Below the pieces are notes generated by a model. That model worked only from the letters and a program-made list of their open reading frames with translations, made no database searches and was not told the DNA's origin. Positions 26,982-36,443 of a DNA stretch of 59,930 bases are shown here, piece by piece (within the stretch, counting starts at the first letter, position 1; each line of letters starts with the position of its first letter). The position numbers and the translations under genes are program-made. This stretch comes from Heyndrickxia ginsengihumi (GTDB lineage: Bacteria > Bacillota > Bacilli > Bacillales > Bacillaceae_C), in the NCBI RefSeq assembly GCF_011008565.1, contig NZ_JAAIWK010000024.1:1-59930 (forward strand), in the 5' to 3' direction.

Positions 26982-28172
26982 TTAATTTCTCGTAGTAGCG
27001 GCTTGTTTTTCGCTTTTTTGTAACGGGCGATTATAAAGAGAGGCGAATATGAAACTAATCATGAGTAATACAATCAAAACGACAAAAAGCATTTTCATGC
27101 CGAAAGCATCAACAAGCACTCCGCCAACTACAGGACCGATCATCCTTCCTGCTGTTGCAACGCTATTGACAACTCCTTGATAAAAGCCATCTCTTCCGCT
27201 CGGCGCGAGCTGACTGGCAATGGTTGGAACAGCTGGCCATACAAGCATTTCACCAATTGTTAAAATAACCATAGCGGCGATAAAACCGCTAAAACGATCG
27301 GCAAAGCTGGCACATATAAATGAAATGGTAAAAATAACAATTCCTACTAATATTTGTAACTTTACACTTGTTAAATATTTTTTTAACATTGGGATTAAAA
27401 GCGGCTGTCCTAATACAATAATGGCTCCATTTAATGTCCATAATAAACTGTATTGATTTAATGTAATATGAAGTACTTGTGTATATGAAGAGATTGTTGC
27501 TTGCCATTGGACGTACGAAATCCATGCCAACAGATACGCTGTACATAAAATCGTTAAGGCCATAATATGTGAACGATTATAAACCGGTTTAGATGCCTTT
27601 ATCCGATTTGAATGAACAGATTGTTTTTCTGAGATATTTTTATATCCAAATAAAGCAATTACCATAAATAATAGAAACATACATAAATTCGCTAAAAAGA
27701 TAAAATCAAAAGAGTAAGAAGCAATAGCTCCTCCTAGCCCTGATCCAACAGCCACCCCAACATTTTGGGCAACATAAATAGCATTAAAGGCCTTTCTCCC
27801 TCCATTTTTCCAAGCAGCTGCAGTCATCGCATACATGGCAGGCCCAATTATACCGGAACCTAGTCCTACAATACCTAGAAAAACAACATAGTAAGGCCAT
27901 TCATGTCGCAATGTTAACCCTATTAAAGCACAGACGGTGATCGCAATACCAAGCAAGACAGAACGGTATCCGCCAATTTTATCATGCAAGTATCCACCAA
28001 TTAAACTCCCAATAACACTTGCAAATGAATTAAGCATTAACACAAATCCTGCGATGGAAAGTGACTTCCCTAGATGATCATGAATGTAAATAGAATTTAA
28101 CGGCCATAAAAAAGAAGAGCCAGTAATATTAACTGCCATTCCTATAACCAACAGCCAAACGGTCCTTGGCAA
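26982..28172 (-). CDS. Major facilitator superfamily transporter (YttB-like)
   Basis: This 396-residue membrane protein has about 12 transmembrane segments in two halves. The MFS loop 2-3 signature is GGYLHDKIGGYRSVLLG (about 58-74). It belongs to the DHA1 drug:proton antiporter type; the substrate cannot be read from sequence. B. subtilis YttB is a likely counterpart by length and neighbourhood. The start is TTG at 28172, set by AAAGGGAG 8 nt upstream. It ends immediately before the leuS promoter. Confidence 0.82.
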   Translation of the reverse strand: MPRTVWLLVIGMAVNITGSSFLWPLNSIYIHDHLGKSLSIAGFVLMLNSFASVIGSLIGGYLHDKIGGYRSVLLGIAITVCALIGLTLRHEWPYYVVFLGIVGLGSGIIGPAMYAMTAAAWKNGGRKAFNAIYVAQNVGVAVGSGLGGAIASYSFDFIFLANLCMFLLFMVIALFGYKNISEKQSVHSNRIKASKPVYNRSHIMALTILCTAYLLAWISYVQWQATISSYTQVLHITLNQYSLLWTLNGAIIVLGQPLLIPMLKKYLTSVKLQILVGIVIFTISFICASFADRFSGFIAAMVILTIGEMLVWPAVPTIASQLAPSGRDGFYQGVVNSVATAGRMIGPVVGGVLVDAFGMKMLFVVLIVLLMISFIFASLYNRPLQKSEKQAATTRN

Positions 28173-28312
28173 TTATAACGCTCCCTTTCCAATCCAAAAA
28201 TTATTATGTTTTCAAGAGCATTTTATGTGTTTTTCCTTTTTGCCGCAAGTATTAAATTCACGAAATAAAAAATATAAATATTGCGCCAATTTCTCCCTGA
28301 AAATACAGCAAA

Positions 28313-28346
28313 TAAATAAGGACGCCCCGATACTTGGGACATCCTC
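28313..28346 (-). terminator. Terminator after the 55-residue ORF
   Basis: AGGATGTCCC pairs with GGGGCGTCCT on the minus strand, followed by TTATTTATTT. It lies 12 nt past the ORF stop. Confidence 0.7.
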
Positions 28347-28357
28347 AGTTTTCCATA

Positions 28358-28525
28358 TCAATCCGGTTTTTCAATATGCTGAATTGACTTAGTTGCTTGG
28401 TTCTTTTTAAGATTGTTCTTTTTTAATTCTTTGACCGGATCATGTTCTTGGCCGGCTTCAAGTTCTTGATGATGAATACCTGTTTTTTGTTTAGGATTTT
28501 GTTGCTTTGATCTTTTTCTAACCAT
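28358..28525 (-). CDS. Small basic hydrophilic protein (55 residues), unknown
   Basis: A frame of 55 codons opens at ATG 28525 with GGGGAG 11 nt upstream and closes with TGA, followed by a terminator. The product is lysine-, glutamine- and asparagine-rich with no hydrophobic segment (start MVRKRSKQQNPKQKTG, end SIQHIEKPD). Such composition is seen in small spore-associated proteins of Bacillus, but I do not recognise the family. It follows ytzC by 27 nt in the same direction and may be cotranscribed. Confidence 0.65.
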   Translation of the reverse strand: MVRKRSKQQNPKQKTGIHHQELEAGQEHDPVKELKKNNLKKNQATKSIQHIEKPD

Positions 28526-28552
28526 TTATCATCAAACTCCCCAATGTATAAG

Positions 28553-28831
28553 TTAATATGTGAACGTTTCAGTATCTTGCAAAATGATTTGGTTTTGCAA
28601 TTGCTGGAGCTCTAACCGGGCTCTATCAAGCTCCTCACGTTGCTGTGCATTTGCACTTAATTTCAGTTTCTCTAATTCATTATAAGATTGTTCCAATTTT
28701 CGCAATGCCTCTGTATAGTCAAATGAATTGTAATTTCCTTGGAGATTTCCTTCTTTAAATTGTTCACGTGCATATTCCATTGCTTCTTCGCATTTTCGAA
28801 TGCAATTTCCTACAGATTCTCTTGTAGCCAT
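28553..28831 (-). CDS. ytzC: YtzC, DUF2524 family protein
   Basis: This 92-residue helical protein resembles B. subtilis YtzC (MATRESVGNCIRKCEEAME at the start; YTEALRKLEQSYNELEKL; LELQQLQNQI). It is predicted to be an extended coiled coil, and its function is unknown. The frame opens at a TTG (28837), but GGGGG lies 7 nt before the ATG at 28831. As in B. subtilis, it is divergent from the mnmL-mnmM pair. A short basic ORF follows. Confidence 0.85.
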   Translation of the reverse strand: MATRESVGNCIRKCEEAMEYAREQFKEGNLQGNYNSFDYTEALRKLEQSYNELEKLKLSANAQQREELDRARLELQQLQNQIILQDTETFTY

Positions 28832-28970
28832 TTGCAATCCCCCTTTTCATCGAAGCTACGCTTCCATGTTAGTTTGTCCTTATGTGAGTTAATACATTCA
28901 AATACGCTTTCTTTTACGAATATACATTTCATGTTAAAATTCAAGTAGTTTAATGAGGAGGACAGTGGAT

Positions 28971-29936
28971 ATGGCTGATGAAAATCCGTTTATCTATGCA
29001 AGCGATGATAAACGTTATCATACATGGAATTATCATTTAAGAAATCATTTTGGACATAAAGTATTTAAAATTGCACTTGATGGCGGCTTCGATTGTCCAA
29101 ACCGCGACGGTACAGTAGCATATGGCGGCTGTACGTTTTGTAGTGCTGCCGGCTCAGGAGATTTTGCTGGAAATCGTACGGATGATTTGGAAACGCAATT
29201 TAATGAAATTAAAGAAAAAATGCATCACAAGTGGAAAAGTGGAAAATATATGGCGTATTTTCAAGCTTTTACAAACACGCATGCACCTGTTTCTGTATTA
29301 AGAGAAAAATATGAAGCCGTCCTCAAACAAGAGGGAGTTGTCGGGCTTTCGATTGCAACAAGACCAGATTGTTTACCTGATGATGTCGTGGAGTATTTAG
29401 CTGAACTAAATGAAAGAACATATCTATGGGTTGAACTCGGTTTGCAAACGATACATGAGCATACATCCGAAATCATTAATCGTGCACATGATTTGCAATG
29501 CTACATAGAAGGCGTAAATAAACTTCGTAAACACGGCATTCGGGTTTGTACCCATATAATTAATGGGCTTCCATTAGAAGACGCTAGCATGATGATGGAA
29601 ACTGCCCGTACCGTTGCACAGATGGATGTACAAGGGATCAAAATTCATCTTCTTCATTTGTTAAAGGGAACGCCGATGGTCAAACAATACGAAAAAGGAA
29701 TGTTAAAATTTCTAAGCTTTGAGGACTATGTACAGTTAGTATGTGACCAATTAGAAATTTTACCACCTGAAATGATCATTCATCGTATTACAGGAGATGG
29801 CCCGATTCATTTAATGGTAGGGCCAATGTGGAGCGTAGACAAATGGAAAGTGCTCAATTCAATTGATCATGAACTAAAAAGAAGAAATAGTTGGCAAGGA
29901 AAATTTTATAAGCGATTGGAGGCGGCTTCTCAATGA
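28971..29936 (+). CDS. mnmL: MnmL (YtqA), radical SAM protein for tRNA wobble uridine
   Basis: This 321-residue radical SAM protein of the YtqA/TIGR01212 group has its iron-sulphur cysteines in DCPNRDG and GGCTFC (about residues 39-54). Work on B. subtilis and Streptococcus mutans assigned YtqA (renamed MnmL) to formation of mnm5s2U in tRNA, replacing the missing MnmC oxidase step. The following gene encodes the matching methylase. The frame is open to 28953. GAGGAGG lies 9 nt before the ATG at 28971. Its stop overlaps the mnmM start by 4 nt (ATGA), indicating translational coupling. Confidence 0.92.
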   Translation: MADENPFIYASDDKRYHTWNYHLRNHFGHKVFKIALDGGFDCPNRDGTVAYGGCTFCSAAGSGDFAGNRTDDLETQFNEIKEKMHHKWKSGKYMAYFQAFTNTHAPVSVLREKYEAVLKQEGVVGLSIATRPDCLPDDVVEYLAELNERTYLWVELGLQTIHEHTSEIINRAHDLQCYIEGVNKLRKHGIRVCTHIINGLPLEDASMMMETARTVAQMDVQGIKIHLLHLLKGTPMVKQYEKGMLKFLSFEDYVQLVCDQLEILPPEMIIHRITGDGPIHLMVGPMWSVDKWKVLNSIDHELKRRNSWQGKFYKRLEAASQ

Positions 29937-30508
29937 ATATGCAACCGATTCTCTCCTTTGCCCATTCTTTAATCAACAAAGCTGTTTCAGAAGGAGATTC
30001 TGTCATTGATGCTACAGTTGGAAATGGGCATGATACCGTATTTCTAGCCAAATTAGTCGGTGAGTCGGGACATGTTTTCGGCTTCGATGTTCAAGAAACC
30101 GCCATTCAAAACACAACAAAGCGGTTACAGGCGGAGAAAGTAGATCATCGAGTAACACTTTTTCATAAAGGTCATGAAACAATACTCGACTCTATTCCAG
30201 AAACAGCTCATAGTACTATCACTGGAGCTATATTTAATCTCGGGTATTTACCTCATAGTGATAAAAACATTACGACAAAGCCAAATACAACAATTATGGC
30301 GATTGAACAAATTTTACAAATGATGCAAGCTGGAGGTATTATCGTACTTGTCGTTTATCACGGTCATGAAGAGGGCGTTATCGAGAAAGAACAAGTTTTA
30401 GAATACGTTCAACATTTGGATCAGCAAGTTGCTCATGTTCTTCAGTATGGATTTATTAATCAAAAAAATAACCCTCCATTTGTCATTGCAATAGAAAAAA
30501 GAAAATAG
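29933..30508 (+). CDS. mnmM: MnmM (YtqB), tRNA nm5s2U methyltransferase
   Basis: This 191-residue class I SAM-dependent methyltransferase has motif I DATVGNGHDTVFLA (about 24-37), motif II FGFDVQ and motif IV FNLGYLPHSDK (about 101-111). YtqB was identified as MnmM, which methylates 5-aminomethyl-2-thiouridine to mnm5s2U at wobble position 34 of tRNAs such as Glu, Gln and Lys. The start ATG overlaps the mnmL stop. GGAGGCGG lies just upstream inside mnmL. A strong terminator follows. Confidence 0.93.
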   Translation: MNMQPILSFAHSLINKAVSEGDSVIDATVGNGHDTVFLAKLVGESGHVFGFDVQETAIQNTTKRLQAEKVDHRVTLFHKGHETILDSIPETAHSTITGAIFNLGYLPHSDKNITTKPNTTIMAIEQILQMMQAGGIIVLVVYHGHEEGVIEKEQVLEYVQHLDQQVAHVLQYGFINQKNNPPFVIAIEKRK

Positions 30509-30521
30509 ACTAAAAAGCCGG

Positions 30522-30566
30522 AGATGGCTGTAAGTAAACATTCGTTACAGCCATTCCGGCTCTTTC
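30522..30566. terminator. Bidirectional terminator after mnmM
   Basis: AGCCGGAGATGGCTGTAA pairs with TTACAGCCATTCCGGCT (one bulge), flanked by A-rich and T-rich tracts. It serves mnmM and the convergent monooxygenase gene. Confidence 0.88.
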
Positions 30567-30567
30567 T

Positions 30568-31572
30568 TTACAAAAGTTCTTTGGCAATCAATTCAAATGA
30601 TTTTAATTTATCATAATGAGAATACATATTCGATACGAGCATAATTTCGTCTGTACCATATTGCTCACTTAATTCATAAAGCGCTTCTTTTACCTTTTTC
30701 GGTGAACCGATAATCATTCTTTTTCTATTTTCTAACACACGCGCCCACTCATATTTACTGTAGGAATATGCCATAGCTGTTTCAGGACTAGGCGTTCCCG
30801 CTGACGGCATCCCCTGTTCTAAGCGAATCATCGCCAGTTCTATACTAGAATTAATTCTCTGTGCTTCCTCGTCTGTTTCTGCACAAGTAACAAATACAGT
30901 AACCATATTTTTCGGCTTTGTTAAATATGAGGATGGTTTAAAACGTTCTTTGTAATATCGGGAATATTGGGGTCCATCTTCACCATTAATAAATTGCGCA
31001 AAGTTATAAGGCAAGCCTTTTTCAGCCGCCAGCAAAGCGCTTGAATGGCTTGATCCCAATAGCCATAGCTCAGGAACCGTTTGAATGACAGGTGCTGCTT
31101 TTAAACCGTACAATTTATCAGAAGGGGCTATTGCATCGTGAAGATAGATGAACAGTTCATCAATTTGTTCAGGAAAGCTTTCAATATTTCTTTTTTCACC
31201 ATTGTGCAATGCATACGTTGCCCGTGGCATTCCGCCAGGTGCTCTTCCCACCCCTAAATCAATGCGATTTGGTGTTAGCCCCTCTAATACACGGAAATTC
31301 TCCGCCACTTTATACGGACTATAATGCGTCAACATGACGCCTCCTGAGCCAATACGAATACGGGAAGTCTTCGCTGCGAGATGAGCAATTAATACTTCTG
31401 GAGAAGAACCAGCCAAAGTTTCTGAATCATGATGTTCAGAAACCCAAAAGCGGCTATACCCCCATTGTTCTGCATGCTGGACAAGATCAACTGTATGTTG
31501 TAATGCTTGTTCGGCAGACATCCCTTCAGAAATCGGTGACTGATCTAGTATGCTAAGTTTTAATTTTTCCAT
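30568..31572 (-). CDS. Luciferase-like flavin-dependent monooxygenase
   Basis: This 334-residue protein is a bacterial-luciferase-fold LLM enzyme of the MsnO8/alkanal monooxygenase-like group. Typical segments are LSILDQSPI at the N-terminus, FWVSEHHDSETLAGSSPEVL (about 42-61), RIRIGSGGVMLTHYSP and LGVGRAPGG. These use reduced FMN and oxygen; substrates are unknown. Homologues in B. subtilis (for example YceB) lie elsewhere on the chromosome. GGAGG precedes the ATG by 5-6 nt. It has its own terminator and is not obviously in an operon with ytpB, which is 24 nt upstream. Confidence 0.85.
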   Translation of the reverse strand: MEKLKLSILDQSPISEGMSAEQALQHTVDLVQHAEQWGYSRFWVSEHHDSETLAGSSPEVLIAHLAAKTSRIRIGSGGVMLTHYSPYKVAENFRVLEGLTPNRIDLGVGRAPGGMPRATYALHNGEKRNIESFPEQIDELFIYLHDAIAPSDKLYGLKAAPVIQTVPELWLLGSSHSSALLAAEKGLPYNFAQFINGEDGPQYSRYYKERFKPSSYLTKPKNMVTVFVTCAETDEEAQRINSSIELAMIRLEQGMPSAGTPSPETAMAYSYSKYEWARVLENRKRMIIGSPKKVKEALYELSEQYGTDEIMLVSNMYSHYDKLKSFELIAKELL

Positions 31573-31596
31573 TGTATTCCTCCATGAATGAAGAAC

Positions 31597-32691
31597 TTAC
31601 TTAACTAATGATTTAATAACTTTGGAAGGAATAAGGTCTTTTATTTTCCGATACGTAATTCCATTGATATAAAAGAACATACAAATCGAACCAGCAAATT
31701 TGATCATTTTACGCGATAATTTATAGACACCTTGCTGCTTCCTTACTTTTTCATCCGATAAATAAACAGCGAGTAACCCGCGATTCACTAGCTTGTGAAA
31801 TTTCTGATTCGGTAATTTCGATGTATGCTTATCCGCCTCTTTTAAAAAATGAATCATTCTATTAAATAATTGTTCCTCATTTTCGTAGTAGAAACAAAAA
31901 TTCAAGTCTCCACCTTTCATATCCTCATCCTGATCAATGAAATAATCCAATAAAATATGAAGTCCTTGAATATAAGGGAAGTAACCGTCACGAATGATTT
32001 TAGCATACTCTGCACAAAAATCCGTTCTTAGTGCATAGGATACTAAACAAAAGATGCCAAGCGTTGATCCAGAACAAGCCGAAAACTCATACCATTCCAT
32101 ATCAGGAAAGCCCTGTTTATGCTCAGCGAACCAGTGCTGCAACCGATCAACTCGCTCTTCTACACATACATGCTTATGGACTTGCAAATCCGAATAATAT
32201 TGACATAACTCAAGTATATACGGTTTGATGACCTCATAATGTTCGATTTCACTTAAGACGGATTGACATGTCTTTACTAAGGCATGTAAATAACCACCGT
32301 CATTTTGATCTTCCCGCAAACGATAGTAATTTTTCATAGCCGAATTTACTGTTAAAGCATCTTTCATGGATTCGTGTAAAGCGGCAAAATCATAAGGATC
32401 CAATGAAGTACTGCGATCACATAAATTATCTAAATAGTCACTGATTGTTTGATACGCGACAATAAACTTAATCGCTTCGCATCTTTTATCTTTCGCAAGC
32501 AGTGCTAAAATCGATCCTCCCTCACAATGAAATGTCTTACCTTTGATACTTGCTAATGCTTGTGTTCTTAACTCAACGTTTGGAATTTGCATAGCTTTTT
32601 CTCGCCAATGATAAAGTTCACGGTGTACGATAGGCATGACTTTTCGATAAACTTGATTCATTAACGGAATTGGATAGGATGGTATCGACAT
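31597..32691 (-). CDS. ytpB: YtpB, tetraprenyl-beta-curcumene synthase
   Basis: This 364-residue protein of the DUF2600 family is a class IB terpene synthase. B. subtilis YtpB cyclises tetraprenyl diphosphate to tetraprenyl-beta-curcumene, a precursor of the sesquarterpene/sporulene lipids of spores. The aspartate-rich segment DYLDNLCDRSTS (about 86-97) and the later DYFIDQDEDMKGGDLN are the likely metal-binding sites. It follows ytpA by 14 nt with GAGGTG upstream, so ytpA-ytpB is an operon as in B. subtilis. Confidence 0.92.
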   Translation of the reverse strand: MSIPSYPIPLMNQVYRKVMPIVHRELYHWREKAMQIPNVELRTQALASIKGKTFHCEGGSILALLAKDKRCEAIKFIVAYQTISDYLDNLCDRSTSLDPYDFAALHESMKDALTVNSAMKNYYRLREDQNDGGYLHALVKTCQSVLSEIEHYEVIKPYILELCQYYSDLQVHKHVCVEERVDRLQHWFAEHKQGFPDMEWYEFSACSGSTLGIFCLVSYALRTDFCAEYAKIIRDGYFPYIQGLHILLDYFIDQDEDMKGGDLNFCFYYENEEQLFNRMIHFLKEADKHTSKLPNQKFHKLVNRGLLAVYLSDEKVRKQQGVYKLSRKMIKFAGSICMFFYINGITYRKIKDLIPSKVIKSLVK

Positions 32692-32705
32692 CTATACATT
32701 TCACC

Positions 32706-33512
32706 TCAATCAATAATATAACCGAGCTCGCGTAACCTATTATCAACGAAATTTTTTGTATATATAAAAATATCTTCTCTCTCAGGTTCATTGAAGATCT
32801 CATGATAGCATTTAGGCCATTCTTTATATAGTTTTTCCGATAATGTTGTTTGGTTAAACCAGTTCATTACAGCTGTTTTTTTAACAATGCGGTCATCCCC
32901 ACCTTGCATCACAAGAAAAGGAATATCTGGCAAATCTAATACTTTTGAATGTGCAATCCTCATTGCTTTTATAAGTTCGCGATACCAACGAACTGAGATT
33001 TTTGTAATATATAAAGAGTCATTTACTGCCATTTCTTGAATCTCTCTGTTTCTTGTAGCCATTTGCACCGTTAACGGGCTATTAAAACGAATACGCGGTG
33101 CAATTCTATCTAATATAACTGATAAAGCACTAAGCCATCTATTTGGGTATTCAACAAGACCTAAACATGGCCCGGACAAAATAACGCCGGCGACCTTTAC
33201 ATGCTCTTCTTGAAGCAAGCGAATTACAGCTAAACCCCCCATACTATGACCAAGTAAAAAAATTGGTAAATCAAATTGGTAAGCAGCTTGTACCCATTCT
33301 TTTAATTCTATAATATATTCATCAAATGCATCGATATAACCTCGCTGCGATCTTGAAGTCATCCCTTGTCCAGGTAAATCCCCCATGACAACGTTATATC
33401 CATTTGACCTCCACATCTCAATTAACCAGCTGTATCGGCCATGATGTTCCATTGCTCCATGGACCATTACAATAACAGCCTTTGGATTTTCATCTGCTCG
33501 CCATATCCACAT
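32706..33512 (-). CDS. ytpA: YtpA, alpha/beta-hydrolase (lysophospholipase)
   Basis: This 268-residue alpha/beta hydrolase has the nucleophile elbow GHSMGG (about 88-93), the oxyanion segment VHGAMEHHGRY (about 18-28), a C-terminal acid in GGDDRIV and a histidine in CYHEIFNE. B. subtilis YtpA is reported to be a phospholipase needed for the phospholipid antibiotic bacilysocin. The start follows GGGAG. It is cotranscribed with ytpB. Confidence 0.9.
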   Translation of the reverse strand: MWIWRADENPKAVIVMVHGAMEHHGRYSWLIEMWRSNGYNVVMGDLPGQGMTSRSQRGYIDAFDEYIIELKEWVQAAYQFDLPIFLLGHSMGGLAVIRLLQEEHVKVAGVILSGPCLGLVEYPNRWLSALSVILDRIAPRIRFNSPLTVQMATRNREIQEMAVNDSLYITKISVRWYRELIKAMRIAHSKVLDLPDIPFLVMQGGDDRIVKKTAVMNWFNQTTLSEKLYKEWPKCYHEIFNEPEREDIFIYTKNFVDNRLRELGYIID

Positions 33513-33684
33513 ACAATTTATCTCCCTTCAAGCCACGATGGTAATCTATACCGTCTTATTATATTTTAACCAAAAATTCTCTAATACGAAAAAGAAAAGA
33601 TATATTTCAATCAATTTCTTCTAAAAATACTCGGAATTCTTTAAAATAAGAATACAGAATAATTTAATCATTAGGAGGGTTCAC

Positions 33685-34203
33685 ATGATTTATCCGTTTC
33701 ATGAAAAAAGTCCAAAAATATCTGAATCTGCTTTTATTGCTGACTATGTAACCATTTCAGGTGATGTCGAAATTGGTGATGAATCGAGTGTATGGTTCAA
33801 TTCAGTCATTCGAGGTGATGTTGCGCCTACAAAAATCGGCTATAAAGTAAATATTCAGGACAATTGTGTTCTTCATCAAAGTCCAAACAATCCGTTAATC
33901 ATTGAAGATGAAGTCACAATTGGACATCAAGCAATTTTACATAGCTGTATCATCCATCCAAAAGCATTAATTGGGATGGGATCCATTATTCTTGATCGGG
34001 CAGAAATTGGCGAGGGAGCATTTATCGGCGCAGGCAGCCTAGTACCACAAGGTAAAGTAATTCCCCCGTATACCCTTGCTTTCGGCAGACCCGCTAAAGT
34101 CATCCGACCATTAACGGATGAAGATATTCAAGACATGCAACGAATTGTCCGAGAATACGCTGAAAAAGCTCAATATTATAAGTCTCTCCAATCATCTATA
34201 TGA
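33685..34203 (+). CDS. ytoA: YtoA, gamma-carbonic-anhydrase-like hexapeptide protein
   Basis: This 172-residue left-handed beta-helix protein is built of hexapeptide repeats (for example ISGDVEIGDESSVWFNSVIRGD). The three gamma-class metal histidines appear in VLHQS and IGHQAILHS (about 71-92). Whether it hydrates CO2 is uncertain, because many homologues are inactive. GGAGGG precedes the ATG. It ends at a terminator shared with the convergent asnB gene. Confidence 0.88.
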   Translation: MIYPFHEKSPKISESAFIADYVTISGDVEIGDESSVWFNSVIRGDVAPTKIGYKVNIQDNCVLHQSPNNPLIIEDEVTIGHQAILHSCIIHPKALIGMGSIILDRAEIGEGAFIGAGSLVPQGKVIPPYTLAFGRPAKVIRPLTDEDIQDMQRIVREYAEKAQYYKSLQSSI

Positions 34204-34233
34204 TACATTTTTTGGGATTTTGATTGAATACAT

Positions 34234-34276
34234 AAAAAAAGAGGAAATCATTTTCTATAGATTTCCCCTTTTTTTG
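34234..34276. terminator. Bidirectional terminator between ytoA and asnB
   Basis: GGAAATC pairs with GATTTCC. The left A7 run and right T7 run give U-tracts in both directions. Confidence 0.9.
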
Positions 34277-34277
34277 T

Positions 34278-36176
34278 TTATAATGTTGTTTCAGCTAACG
34301 GTTGGCGAAATTTTGATTGAAAATCATATTTTTCTTCAACATAAACAGCATGCCAAAGCATAAAAATTAAAACTGTCCAAATTTTACGACTGTAATCTAA
34401 CTTACCTTGGCAATGATCTTCTAACAGTTTCAAAACATATTGCTTATCGATTAGATCATCTGTAGGGCTTTCTTTTATAATTTGTACAGCCCAGTCATGC
34501 ATCTCATCTTTTAACCAGTGTCTAATTGGAACAGGGAATCCAAGTTTTTTACGATCTAATACATGGTCAGGTACAATTCCTTCTACAGCTTTGCGTAAAA
34601 TATATTTCGTCGTTTGATCAGCTGTTTTTAAGCTTGTCGGAATTTGCGATGCAACTCTAAACACTTCTTTGTCTAGGAATGGAACGCGCAATTCAAGAGA
34701 ATGAGCCATCGTTACACGGTCTGCCTTTAATAAAATATCCCCGCGCATCCAAGTATGAATGTCAATATACTGCATGCGATCAACTGGATCATAGCCTCTT
34801 GTTTCATTGTAAAGCGGCTTTGTAATATTTCGATAATCTAAACCTTCACGATAATGTTTAAGCAGTTTGCGTTTTTCCTCTTCCGTGAACATTTTTGCAT
34901 TACCAATATAACGTTCTTCCATCGGTGTTACACCGCGTTCGATAAAGCTTTTCCCTTTAACTCCTTCTGGAAGAACTTTCGCTAATGCTTTTAATAAAGA
35001 TTTACCAACATTAGGAATTTTATTAAAGACTTCAAGATCTTGAGGTTCACGATAAATATTATATCCGCCAAAGAGCTCATCTGATCCCTCACCAGATAAA
35101 ACAACTGTTACATGTTTTCGCGCTTCACGAGACACAAAATACAGCGGTACAAGCGCCGGGTCTGCTAATGGATCATCTAAATGCCATATAATTTTAGGCA
35201 ATTCTTCCATGTATTCCTTTGGTGTAATGACATAGCTAATATTTTCTACACCAAGTTTTTCAGCTGTCTCTTTCGCAACATCAATTTCACTAAAACCATT
35301 ACGTTCAAAACCAACGGAAAACGTCTTAATTGCCGGATGAAATTCCTTTGCAATGGAAGCAATGATAGATGAATCAATACCGCCAGATAAGAATGATCCT
35401 ACTGGGACATCACTGCGCATATGCACTTGGACAGAGTTATAAAGAACGTCACGAATTTCTTTTTTAAATGCATCTTCGGATTTTTGAACTGGATGGAAAG
35501 ATGCTTTCCAGTAGCGTTTAATATCCATTTTTCCGCCAATTTTTTTCGTGAAGTAATGACCAGGTTCTAACTTTTGAACTCCTTTAGTCATTGTCATTGG
35601 TTCAGGAACAAACTGATAAGTTAAATAGTGTTGCACAGCATCATAATCTAATTCTGGATTGTCAATTGCTAATAAAATACTTTTCTTTTCAGAACCGAAG
35701 AAAAGACGGTCGCCTTCTTGATAATAAAAGAATGGCTTAATACCGAATGGATCTCTTGCACCATAAATCTTTTTTTCTTGTTTATCCCAAATAACAAATC
35801 CAAACATTCCGCGCAGCTTTTCTACAGCCTTTTCTCCAATATGGCTGTATAAAGCGATAATAACTTCTGTATCCGAAGAAGTTTCAAAACTTAAACCTGC
35901 TTGAACCAATTCTTCTCTTAGTTCAACATAGTTATAAATTTCACCGTTAAAAATAATCCAATATCGTTCATTTTCATACGTTAATGGTTGATGCCCACTT
36001 TCAATATCAATAATACTTAAACGACGAAAACCGAACTGAATATGTTCATCTTCATAGAAACCTTCGTCATCAGGACCGCGGTGTTCAATCATATTATTCA
36101 TATTTTTGAATAATTGTCTATCTGTATTTGATAATGTAATGGTTTTATCATGGACGCATCCAATAAATCCGCACAT
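34278..36176 (-). CDS. asnB: Asparagine synthase (glutamine-hydrolysing) AsnB
   Basis: This 632-residue protein has an N-terminal class II glutamine amidotransferase domain with Cys2 (MCGFIGCV), R and N contacts (RRLSIID, FNGEIYN), and a synthetase domain with the ATP pyrophosphatase loop SFLSGGIDSS (about 257-266). It makes asparagine from aspartate, glutamine and ATP. The frame is open to 36188, but the ATG at 36176 must be the start because the nucleophile has to be residue 2. The length equals B. subtilis AsnB. It is monocistronic, downstream of metK in the same direction. Confidence 0.96.
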   Translation of the reverse strand: MCGFIGCVHDKTITLSNTDRQLFKNMNNMIEHRGPDDEGFYEDEHIQFGFRRLSIIDIESGHQPLTYENERYWIIFNGEIYNYVELREELVQAGLSFETSSDTEVIIALYSHIGEKAVEKLRGMFGFVIWDKQEKKIYGARDPFGIKPFFYYQEGDRLFFGSEKKSILLAIDNPELDYDAVQHYLTYQFVPEPMTMTKGVQKLEPGHYFTKKIGGKMDIKRYWKASFHPVQKSEDAFKKEIRDVLYNSVQVHMRSDVPVGSFLSGGIDSSIIASIAKEFHPAIKTFSVGFERNGFSEIDVAKETAEKLGVENISYVITPKEYMEELPKIIWHLDDPLADPALVPLYFVSREARKHVTVVLSGEGSDELFGGYNIYREPQDLEVFNKIPNVGKSLLKALAKVLPEGVKGKSFIERGVTPMEERYIGNAKMFTEEEKRKLLKHYREGLDYRNITKPLYNETRGYDPVDRMQYIDIHTWMRGDILLKADRVTMAHSLELRVPFLDKEVFRVASQIPTSLKTADQTTKYILRKAVEGIVPDHVLDRKKLGFPVPIRHWLKDEMHDWAVQIIKESPTDDLIDKQYVLKLLEDHCQGKLDYSRKIWTVLIFMLWHAVYVEEKYDFQSKFRQPLAETTL

Positions 36177-36395
36177 TATGTAAGTCACCTACTTTAATAA
36201 AGTCATTTCATTTTAACCATACAATCTATTGTAAAAGTTTTTCTTAAAAAAACAAATAGATCATTAACATTTCTTACAAGTTTTTTGTAGAAATAAAAAT
36301 ATTCATGTCATAAATCAACAGTATTTGTCCAATACGTATTTAATATTAGCATGTTTTTCTCGCTTGTGCAGAGAAAAAGTCATTTTGTTATCAAA

Positions 36396-36435
36396 AAGAA
36401 AAATAAGAGGAGCTTATTCACTACCTCTTATTTTA
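36396..36435 (-). terminator. Terminator after metK
   Basis: AAAATAAGAGG and CCTCTTATTTT form an 11-bp stem, followed on the minus strand by TCTTTTTG. Confidence 0.88.
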
Positions 36436-36443
36436 ATAACCTA

